NCBI GenBank assembly: GCA_963970005.1
Contig: CAXAMN010025650.1
Coordinates: forward strand, 1 to 64,000
DNA length: 64,000 nucleotides
Reading direction: 5' to 3'
Source of the DNA: Durusdinium trenchii
Lineage: Eukaryota > Sar > Dinophyceae > Suessiales > Symbiodiniaceae
Made by a program: the position numbers and the translations under genes. Positions within the stretch are counted from its first letter, which is position 1. Each line of letters opens with the position of its first letter. Shown in pieces: positions 43,322 through 55,300 of this stretch. The notes beneath the pieces were generated by a model that was not told where the DNA came from, made no database searches, and worked only from the letters and a program-made list of their open reading frames with translations.

Positions 43322-46300
43322 TCAACCATTCGTGAGTTGTCGCATGTAGTCAGCGCCGACAAAGCCAATGTAGTCCTTGATGAGCTCAACGTTCCTTGGG
43401 TTTCCCCTTCGGATCTGCTCCTCAAAGAGCTTGAATTTCTGTGCTTGGATATCGGATACCTCTATGCCATAGTAGCGGCATGCAACGAGGATCTCCTTTG
43501 TGACATTCTTCCGCTCCGATTTAATGGCGGGGCTAATGTCAATGAATTTGTATGGAGCGGCACCTTCGTCATCTGGTTTCTGGTAGTAACTATATCGGCT
43601 CGCTCCGAAGGTCTTCCTGATCAAGCGTCTGATGAAATTTGAAATGAATGCCAGCTTCTCGATGATCTCTTCCTGGGTCTCAGATCTTCGAGCCTTTGGA
43701 TCGCTCATGTTACGCCGAGTGCTGCCGACCTCTTTGAGGTACTTGTGGCTAAGCCCGCAGCGGATTGCAGTGATCATCATCGGGTGAATAACGTGGGCGT
43801 GGAATTCATAGATCTGCCACGCTTCTGTTGCATACGTGTCGTTGGTCCATTTGCTCATGCCTACGACCTCGGCTCTCTGAAGGCGTCTTGGAAACCCAGT
43901 ATCCGGATCATTCGGTACTAATGGCCATCTATTGTATGGAGTGTCATGCCGCTGTCCATCGTCGAATTTTCGCAGTACGTCTTCACGACTCTCAAAGCAA
44001 TTGATGTCGAACGTTGCGTTGGCCAAGCTCTTGATCAACTTCATCAACCTCAGATCAAATTGCTGTGTGACTGCAAAGTTGTGGTCGATGGGGATCGCAG
44101 CTTCTTGCGGCAATTCGTCAATTGCGAAGGGGAAAGGCTGTGGAAGTTCATTCCCGTATCCATCTTGAGGGACCTCCCGATATTCGGGTTCGCCTTCAGC
44201 TTCGTCCGGTCGTTCCTTCAAAATGATAGGAACTTCCTCGTCTTCCTCTCCTTCGGATTCCTCGACGTCAATGACTTCTTCGGCTGTCTTGCGTGCATTC
44301 TTGATGACTTCATCGATGTTTGCACCTGCAGCAGAAGTTGCTTCACCGGAAGAACTGGCTGGTACATCTCTCGGAGGTGATCGTTGATTGCGGTCCCTTG
44401 TCTCCTTGGGTACCACATGCGTGAGCTTCCCATTCGCGATCAAAACCGCTACGCAGTGCGGACATATCGTCAATCGCACATCGACTTCGCCAAGACAGTT
44501 AGGACACGGTCTTGAGTCGTAGTCTTTCATTGCTCGGCGGTATACGATCTCCTCAAAGATTTCCTGCCACTCAGTGCTATCATATTCTGGGTAGATACCA
44601 CTCTCCTCGATCATGCCCAACAGCTTTGAGATTTTGGCGTCGTCCTCGGAGTAGGTCTCGTCCTGGACCTCAACCGCTAAACTCTCAAGCTTTTGATAGC
44701 GTGGAGTCATGATCGGGTTTCCGTATTTAGACTCCAGAACAAGGTAGCTTCCAGGGTCGGGTTCTCTATTGAGTAACCTGATCCATTCGATCTCCTCAGG
44801 CTGTCCGGGTTCTGCATTGTCGCATTGCAACCATGCCCCTTTAACCTCATCGAAGGGAACGACGTCCTCAACCAATAGAGATCCAGTCGCTGAGATGAGA
44901 AGCCCGTACTCCTGCAGCTTCCACACCGGAATGTAGAGAACCACTGGGCGATCACTCAATGCGACCTTACGACCCAGCCAAGGTTTTCCCTTGTAGCCCT
45001 GCTCCCAGGCCCATGGCGGAAAACATGTGAAGTGGATAGAATCCCTTCCCGATGAACCGAGACCTCCTGGCACTAGCCCCCGTCGCATGATTGAAGTCAG
45101 CGCTCCAAGATTGGTAGCGTGAAATGCAGTCACCATGGATAGGGCCATGTCGTTGGTCATTCTCGATCCAATGTGGTCGATGTTGATGGTAACGTCATAA
45201 CCTCCGCCGTCCGATGAGTGTGCTGAGGTTGCTCTTACGGCCACGGGAAAGCACCATCCATCGCTATGGTGGAGTCTTCCTTTGGAGATTCCCATGCCCT
45301 TGAGTTCGTCAATCCATTCCTTCTCCATCGGGTCATCAGGATCATTGAGTTCATCAGGGTGAACGCGGACCGCCAACATTTGGAATCTGATCCTCTTGGT
45401 TATGCGGAAACACTCATAGTTCTGGTCGAGGTACTTTTCCAAACGCGCCTTCTTGGTCACGATGTCTATATTGCCATAGTGATAACCGTCTTCCCAAACT
45501 GCGTTATCACCTAACAGGTCTTCCCATGACACCCATGCGCCTTCGTCGCATTTGATTGGTGTGAGTCTTCCTCCTGTCCTGAACTGGCGTCCAATACGAT
45601 GCCTCAACTTCGCTCCCAATCGACGACTCAGGGCCTGGCTCGCTTGGCTGTATTCTGGTACTCGACAGTCTGGAGTCGGATACTTGTGGTTGCCGTAGTC
45701 GGAGTTCTGTGCAGCGAAAGTGACTCCGTTGATCGGTACTAGCTCAACTTTCCCGACCATTGTCATGGGGTCGATCGGCTTGTATCCCTTCTCCCTCCGT
45801 GTCGGTAGGGGATAGAATTGATGACATGCCTTTGGTTTGAGGGAACTGGAGTGCACAAATGCCTTCTCTACAAATTCGTACACCACCCTCATATCCCTAG
45901 GGCCTACTTCCGCAAGCTTCCGCCCATTGTAGGAATGTGTCCCTCCTTCGACTCCATCGGCACTTTCAATCAAGGTGAACCCGTCATGGTCAAACATTGT
46001 CACGACTCTTGCTTTCAACATTTCTTTTCGCCTGAACTCGCTGTCGACCTTCCTATCTGGAGTAGGCGATGCTCTCTGCTTCTTCTTCTTAGGCTCCTCG
46101 GCTGGATGTCCGGATGGTACATCGTCGGGCGCAACCTCTCCCTTCACTCTCTTTTTCCAATCACTCAGCACTGAGGTGACTGTGGGTGAAGATGAAGGGA
46201 TCTTCTCGCAATTGAGAGTTGTGTGTCCCGACTTCATGCAGTGGATGCAGAATTCTGCTTGCCCGATCTTCTTCTCGAATTCGTCGATGGCTTGCAGTAT

Positions 46301-49300
46301 TGATGTCTTCGGGTCGGACATGTCAACGTCTTGCTCCTCCTTCTCCTGTTCACATTCAGTTTCCATATCGACACCTTCGGCCTCGGGCTGGTCGGTAGCC
46401 TCTGCTCCCTGTTCTGGTTCTTTCCCAATTTCGAAGAAGTGGTCGATATCGAATTCAGGAGGCGGCATGGTCCTCATGCGAACGAGAATCAGTGCCACGT
46501 TTGCCGCCTCATCAGAGTGCGGGTCCAATGTTCTGATCATCGATCGCTTTCGGTTCTCATACGTTGTCCTGTCGTACAGCGATGCGGTGACGCGCTTGAT
46601 GGATTCTTCTAATCCCGTCCTCAAAGCCTCAATGTCACCCCATCCCAAGAACAGGTGTTTGAAGAGTTGAGCAATTTCTAACATGCCCAGCAGCGCTTCC
46701 ACCATATCACCTACCCGTTCCTCCGTGGGATCATCTCCGAACATAGTGCGGAATACATCGGGCTCCAATATGGTCTTGAGGTATTTGGTGTAGCACACGT
46801 TTCCAAGGTCATAGGATCCCTGGTAGTACTTGGCGCTGCCGACTATCTGCTTTTCCACATGGATGCTGGGTCCTCTCCTCGTTTTGAAGAAGTTCTCCGT
46901 CATTGTTGATGACAACCTGATCCCCCCGAAGAACGAGATCTCCTTCTGGAAACCTGGGTTCCCGTTAAAGATGATCATCGCTTCGTGTAAGAACTTCATC
47001 AAGTCTACGCGCGGGTTCATCTCGGAGATCATGACGGTGGGAGAAGATACCGTTTGCCCCATGCCGAAGTTGTGAAGCAATCGAGCACATGCATGAAATC
47101 GCTTCTGGACGTAGTCTTCTGCGGACATCCCACGGCATCTATTTGCTGCTCCGTTGATGCATTCTGCATAGCAATCGTCTTTCAAATCGGAGTCTATGGG
47201 ATTGCAGACCAAACAATAATCGCAGCAAATCTCCTCACCCTCCTTGAAGTCATCAATGACGTACCACCTTTGAGTCCTCGAGTATATTGGTTCTGGCTGA
47301 AGGACTCCCCAGTACTCATCCATCCATGGCATTTTGTTCTCTCTCCTTACCTTCTCCCTCTTCCTCCGCTCAGACTCGTTCTCACCTGAAGCTCCCGCAG
47401 TGGACTGATATGCATGGCTTCCTCTTACGGAGTCTCCGAACAAGTACTGATACAACCTCTCTTTGTCCTGCAACACGTGTTCCAAGTTGGGATCATGGAG
47501 GCTATTCGCTTCGGTCAAGGGATCCGGTGCCATGAAGCAAGAAGCGAGCATCTTTTCTCTGAACAAATACTTTTCCATGACAGCGTGGACCAAAGAGGTT
47601 CCAGACTTCATAGAGTAGGGGTGACCGCCTCCGGCGACCGAAATGGCTCGCCAGAATCTGTCCGACGTCGTGGACATCATGCCATTCAGCAACAGCTCGT
47701 CCTTGATCATGTTGGCGATTTTACCGAACGAACCGACGGCATGGTGAAACTCCACGTCTGCGCAAATCCTCACGAATGTAGGTAGTTGGCAGCATGCGTC
47801 AAGCTTGATGATCACATCCCTAAGTCTTGGAACGAAGTCCGTGGGAACAATCACAGTCTTGTATGTCCCCTTCTCGCCCGCAGTCACTAGATGGCTCAAT
47901 GACAACCACACATGGATGGAGGTGGGTTCATGGCGTTTGACATCGTCAATTCGATCACGAACGAAGTCGATGAAGCCATATGGATCCGTCACCACTCCCT
48001 TCTTGTACTCAGGCGTACATGACATGTTGATGACCTTATCCCATCCAAGTGACAATAAGCTCTGGGCGAACACTGTCTGTTTCCCGGAATTCGATTTGGC
48101 GATGTACTCGAAGTCCGACATCAGAATCACCTTACTGGTCTTCATGGCGCCGATGAACTCACAGTGCACACTCCCACCGTCGATGGTGCGAGATGCTGGC
48201 TGACACGTGACACTTGGGATGAAGCCCTTCAATGTTTCACGCATCCTTAGCTCCAATTCCGCTTCGTCACTCACCTTGGCTTCCATTGGGTAACAAAGGT
48301 TGTATAGCGTCCTCGGAGATGGTAGTCCTCCAGCAAGTGACACTTGTGTTGAGTCGTAGATGTTGGTATATTGAGCGAACCAATGGGCGTCTTCTTTGTG
48401 GTAGTTCCGATCGATCACCGTCTCTTGGTACCCCCCATGCCAGAACATCAAATACGACGTCAACCTTCGTAAGTACTGCAGCCATGTCATCTGTCCGTTA
48501 ACGGTACAGGGACCTTCTACGGTGTGCCCGGATGGCACCTGATTGGCGCTGACCATTGCGTAGACCTTCATGTCTCGCGAAAAATAGTCTTTCCCAAACA
48601 CGTAGTACTTGTCTGATCCCATCGGAAACGGCATTCTAAACCACGTGGTGACTGAGATGTCCCTTGATGCCGCACCAGTGGATGTTGATCCACCTGTCCT
48701 TCCCCACCGCTTGTAGGATGCCGACCCATGCCCAGTTGAACTGTCGGAAGGGCGTTCCGAAAAGTTCTGCTGTTCAAATGACGACGACGGTGGAGGAGGT
48801 CTTGGTGCGCGAGGCATTGGTTTGGCCGTCGGCCTTGTGAAGTCACCATATATCTGAAGCGGCGGGCACCACTTTGGTCTATGAGCAACGTCAGGAGGCT
48901 CAGGACCTTCGCTATCCTGCATGTTCCAAAATGGCAACGAGGGGATAATTTTGTCCTCGATTTTCTTCTTCAACTCCTCGATGTAGTCGGTGTAGGATTT
49001 GAAGGCGCTGCTCCGTCGGTTGTACTCATCTTGCCTTCCGCTCTCCGCTGCAGCTGCGTTGTACTGAACTCGAAACATTGTGGGTTCAACCGGGATCCAC
49101 TGATTGATCATCGGCATGACTTTCTCCCTCATGAATCTGAGTTCTTCTGGTATTATCGTGGCTACCAGAGGCTTGCAGTTGTCAAGGTACTGCACCATAA
49201 CACTCATGGAGCCTAGAAAGGTCTCCATATGGTTCTGAGCCGCCGACCTGTACTTCGGCAGTCCTCTCTTCCTGGCAATCAGGTCCTCGAGCACATCGAT

Positions 49301-52300
49301 CACATGGATCTTGTCCAATGTGCTGTCCAAGTTGTGGACCCTTATTGCCAGTGCCATGTTACGGACTTCTCTGTTCACCGTATCTATCAGCTCTTTCACC
49401 TTCTCCTTCGCGTTTCGACTGGTGAGTTTGTCAGAGGTATGGTAGAAGATCGAGCTGAAGATCGTGTAGTAACTTTCGAGGCGGGTAGCATAGACGTGAT
49501 CTGACGGATCCGCGGCTTCACGCATGTTCATGCTCTCCTTGGCCGACCCGGACAGGTTCCTCCATTGCTGGTAGGCAACCATAGTGTCATTGAATCTGCC
49601 GTTGTTGATGAAGTCGCGGACGTCGTCCCATAAGTCATCGATCGCCCCAATCTCCTCAGGCTCCACGAGGTAGCGAGAGAGGTTACTGAAAACCCCATTC
49701 GCATCGTTCCCGAAGCGCCCCTTGATGGTGGCCATGGATAGCTTATAGCGTCTTACTAAGTCGCCTGTAATCTCTTTCTTCTCGTCCTCGTTCATGTAGC
49801 CCACTAACTTCTTCAGTGAAGCGGTCAAGAATTTGGTGTCGTCGGATCTTGTCCTGGACATTGCATAGTTGATGGATAACGGGACGAGCGGAGGAATGCC
49901 GACGGCAATCCATGCTTCAACCACATCCAACCCATGCGTACTCCTCGACATCCTTGGAGGCAGGGTGATCTGCCCTCTCTCCTTCATCTCAACCAGGCCA
50001 TCGAGGATCTTGATGATGAAAGTCGGGTAGCCGCCCGTGTTGCTGTTATAGTTCATGACACCACCAACAGAAGCCATAGCCACGTCGCTGAAGCGTACGG
50101 GTGAAGCAGTGCTGTGGTCACACAAACAAACACAACATGCCTGACAATCATGACTGCCATGAGGTTCGATCCGTCGCGCGTGTGATGTTTGTGTCCCATG
50201 CTCATAACGTGTGTACACAGTCTCGTTTGATTTTTCATCACACACTGGGCGCTCGTTGAAGGAACTACCCGAGGCTCGAATCATAAGGCACGGAACGGCA
50301 TGCGTCATCTTCTCAGACTTCTGGAATGCAGCGATTCTCTTGGTCACGGTCTTCAGGATGATGCCGACTATCCTCTTATTATATAATTGAGTAGTCTTGG
50401 TGTATTTACCTGCACAATCTCTATGACTATGGCTCTTGTCACATGTTTTGCTGAGCTGGTTGCCAAACTCAAGATTCCATGATACAATCTTCCAAGGTTT
50501 CTTGATGAGTTTCTTGTCGGAATGTGAATCGTTGAACTCAGCACCTAACCCGTACATACATCCATCAAACACATGACAGTCGCAATCAGTGCCGCTCAAC
50601 AAACTTTGAACCCTTTGGTCTTTCCAGTAGGCACAGTATCGTGGTAGTTCAAACAGTGCGGCGGCCCCGATCTTCAAAACACGAACCATAACAGTTTCAA
50701 AACGTTCCCAAAGGTCCCAGTATAGTGCTCGCTTAAGCTCTATAGATCTAGCTATCGCATCGCTGACTTTAGCGTTGTATCTCGACCATGCCGATCCGCC
50801 TGTGCAGGGTCCTGCAAACATTACTGCATCCTTCTCCGAACGCACCGCTGCAAGCGCGCGTGCAATTCCGTATGGTGAAGTGAGGTCGTCGCTCTGAGAT
50901 ACAGTGACGATGGTGCAGTCGTGTTTCGCCGCTAAGTGGGTGAAATGATTGCATTCCTCTGAACACAGTAGGATGAATGCGGGTTCTCTACCTATATCGT
51001 ACAGATCGATTACCATCTGCTCGTCGCGGGCGGCTAGGTTGTCATCTTCTTCGCACAACACGAACTGGTACCGATATGCGATCTTCCCATCATGTCGTCT
51101 CAAGTTGACATCAACTATTCTGTGCCCTCTACTCTCCTCGCTCTTGGCTTTGCTAATGGAGACGAACGTTGGGACAATGATATCCTTCAATGGGATCGTT
51201 TTCATACGCTTTGGGGTGCTGCATAATGCTATCGCAGCCGATTTAGCTTCCTCGTTTTCCGATTCAGCGTTGTTTCCCCTAAGGGTGAACACAGTCTTGC
51301 CTGTCCATCGGAGGTGCGTTTTGGTATGCGTACCTCTACCTGAGTGTCGCCAATAGTCTTTGACACAATCCTCAAAATCTGATGACTCGAATTGACTTCC
51401 TTGACGGTAAGTCATCCTATCGTCTTTGATCCGTGACATGTCGACTGGACAAGATGGCGCGTCACCCGGGCAGAACGCCTTTCTCCTAGGAGACGAGTGT
51501 ATTCTTGTTAACGTCCTAGCTTCTTCGTCTACCTCCCAATGATCGTGAACTGAGTGCTCTTGCTCTTCAGGATCCGAAACAAAATTGTCGAAAATCATCG
51601 AAGACCCCCCAGACCCCCCATTCCCCCCATGCACAAAGCGCGTCAGGGCGTTGAGCACGTGTAAGGCAGAGGTCGAGCAGTGATGAATCGACAAGTACAA
51701 GGACGAATCACGGAGAGTCTGTTGCAACTCGCGACATTGGACAAGCGGACGCAAGCTAAACAAAAGACGTGGAAGGGTCGTAGCGTCGAAATGACTAGAC
51801 GCAGGAGCTGACGCTTCGGGTAACGGAGAAGACAAAGGATGAAACTGAAAGAACGCACGTTCGACCCAGCGGTCAAACCGAACGGGTTCTAAGTTAGGGT
51901 CCACCTTATCCTCGATCTGTTGCCATTGCGCGTCCTGCAAGATCCAAGTGCTGCGAAGGTAAGCCATATCAGGGGGAGCCCGAGGTGGGCGCAGCCTGTA
52001 CAGCTTGGGAGTACGAACCATAACATAGGGGTCGCATCCAGGGATCTCTTGCAGTCCCTCTTTGCTCGAAAGTCCCGGCTGATATAGGTGTGGCGGGACA
52101 ACCGGAATGGTGGTGTAAGGGTATGTTGGCACCTTACTGTAACGATCCTTCTGGAGCTGCTTGGCGTAGGACAAGCCATCATGAGTTGGCTTCATCAAGT
52201 CGAGCAGTGCTTGGCTGCGCAGACCATCGTCGCTCAATATATTGATCAACATGCGCGCATGCTTCCATGAGTTGGCATCATCGAACCCTTTAGTGTGGAT

Positions 52301-55300
52301 ATCGGCAGCCATACGGGCAGTAACCTCATATACGAGCAACAGGTAGTCACGCTTGAACATCTCGTACAACCAAGTGATGGAAATACCATGAGTGCGCTCC
52401 ATGTGACGCATCGTGGGGTTCCTCCCACTCCTCATAACATTGATCATGGCTTGGTTATCGTCATAAAAGACTATTCGTGGTGGCGTCCTCATCAAAGTCT
52501 CCCATGCACTGATGCTCGGGATTCCAAGTGTCCTCAATGCGTAGTCCGCCGCGACAATCTCAGCCTCCGGGGTGGAGTGGCTAACGCATCCTTGACGTTT
52601 GCTACCTCCTGCCAACGGGAAACGAGTTCGCTTGCCTTGGACATGCATATGTGCACCGGAAGTCGACTTCAACGATTGACCACATCCTGCGTAGTCCGCA
52701 TCTGCGAATAGGGCTAACGACAGGTCTGCTTTGGAATCACCGACCCAACCTACCATTTTCTGATCGGCTGAATGATGCACGTAACACATCAGGTGGTGCA
52801 ACTTAGCATCGTCGGCAACTGTCCATTTTGTCACATTGCGAGCCAGCACATTGATGGCCCTTAACAGGTCGAAACGCGCTATTCTAGCAGCGTACAACAG
52901 TTTCATTAGGAGACTAGCAGCATGAGGTGCTAGGGTACCACGAGGTTGCTCCTTCGTATCAGACTTGACGTCATCGTCTGTTGACCTGGCCTTGGAAGCT
53001 GCCTGGTCAGGCGAGAAGCAAGTACCACACCATGTGCATGTGACAGCAAGTCCCTTTTGGGTACTGCATGGTGCTCTCGATGGATGATCCTTGGTGACAT
53101 CCGGTAACATCGGTGTTGCAACTTTCTTCAATACTGTGTCCTTACCTACTATGTCGAGGTATTTGACCACACTCATTTTGAGCAGAGCGCTCATATCATA
53201 TGTCATCGTAGTGACTTTGGAACCATCGGCCAATTTATCTTCGCCTTTCGACAGACTCAGAACACATCCTAAATACAATCCGACCTCGGTTTCTGGTTCA
53301 ATACGCAGCTTGGAGCGGAGTAGGTCCCAACCTTTCTTCAAGTTCCCCTTGGGCCCTGCCAACTTCAAGTCATCCACATATATCACTAACAACAAGTCTA
53401 GCTTTTCGTGGTAATACATCGACGGCCATTCTGGTCCGACGGGTTTGAACTCCAATGCACGTACAGATTCGTCGCAATGTTGCTCCCACATCGTTCCAGA
53501 GTCTGGATGTCCGTATAATGCTTTGTTCACACGACACATAGGGCGTTTGAGACCCCTTCTGGTGATCTCCTCTTGCAAGTGTTTGGGCCACGCTTCCCAC
53601 GGGAGTTCAGCCCAACACGGTACACCGCCCAATAATGCTTGGATATATGCTCGAATGGCACCTGCCATCTGCACATCATTACCTTCCAGGCAACCGTAGA
53701 AATCGGCCCATCGAGCAGCTTCGAATGTAGCTGGAGAGTTCCCAAGATCTTGGAACAGCGCTGCCTCGAAGTTCTGGTTCTTCACTTGATCTCCGAGTAG
53801 AACCCCTCGCCCTTTGAACTTCCTCTTCGGGTCATCGTCAGGCAGTTGGTAGTTCTTTTCCACACATATTCCATGTACTCTTGCTAAGTGAACTTCTTCT
53901 CCTTTCTTCTTGGAGGTTGCCACGATCTCATCATATTCTCTCAGCCACGACCCGTCGAATGTTTCTTCATCCCAGAGTCCGCCCCATTCATCCAACATAG
54001 ATTGCATTGCCTTCTTATTGGATAGGATCTCGGCACGGCTCACAGGTCTCGATACCACCGCGTTAAACAACCTATTGCCCATAAGTTTTGGGCGATGTTG
54101 CGTATCACGCACTACACATGGCATCGTCGGAAATGGTTCATCAACTATATCGTTGTCGGTGGGATCACCAGTGATGCAACAACATATCTGACCGTTCAGT
54201 GGATTGTAGACGTTCTCCGTCTTCCAAGCCGCCATAGCAAGATTGTCATCGCTATCCTCCCACATGGCACTCTCGTCCCAATCGGTGAGGAATTCTTCAT
54301 CACTGGGGACACACGTGGACTCGGATATAAAGGATTTAGGTGACCATGAGTCTTCATCATCATCAGTGTCCCACTCCGTAAAGGTAGTAGGCATAGCCAA
54401 GCTTGGTCCACCTTCATCCTTCTCTTCCTCGCCCTTAGACTTCTTCTCTTTCTTGGACTTCTTGTCCTTCTTGTTTTTCTTATCCTTCTTGTCTTTCTTG
54501 GACTTCTTTTCGCTACCTCCTTCATCACCCTTCTTGACGTCTTCCAGGTCCTTCAAGAGTTCATCAGGCTCTTCGTCCTCCTTCTTATCCGTGCTGCTCC
54601 CAAGCCCTTTTGCTTTCTTCGTCAATCTATCCACGACCCTGTCTACATGCTTTCCAGCCTTCTTGGCCATAGCTCTATCTTTCACCGATAGCTTCTGCCA
54701 TTCTTCAGGCGTGAGGTAGTCCTTGGGTCTTGGTGAGTTGTGGAAGAGTCGCCTTCCATCCGATCCCACTCTATATAGACGACCGTCCTTTGCGATCTTG
54801 ACGTGTTCGCCGTCGTTGTTCAAGTAAATGATGTTATCACCTGGCCCCCCAACGGAATAGTGATCGGGACCGGAGTAGTCCTCTTTCTTCTTCTCTGCGA
54901 GCTCCTCCGTTTTCTCATCCTCGATCGCGTCAATCTCGCTAGCTCTTGACTTCAGATCCCCGTCTGGTGGATCAGGTGCATCATCGTCATCGCCTTGATC
55001 GTCGCTGTCGTCGGGATCGGGTAACTCGGGATTGGTAGGTGCATCTGGAGAACCAGCTCTCTCCTTCAGGACTTTCATTCCTTCGAGAGTGCTGTTCAAC
55101 CTCTCGTACTCTTTCTTCAAAGGGAATTCTATTCCGTCGTCTTGGAAGATCTTCTCGGTGATGTGAGGAGTAATCAATTTCCTCAACGGTCTCTCGGCGT
55201 CATAGCCTAGATTCTGTTGTGCGAAATCGCTTATAGCCCATACTTTGTATTTCCTCGACCAGTTCATCCCGGTCCCCATAACGTACCCTGCGAAGATGCC

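Noticed and set aside
47500-48650. SGNH-hydrolase-like fold in the Pol extension
   Set aside because: A few strand-like segments suggested it, but the GDS and GxND motifs are not there.
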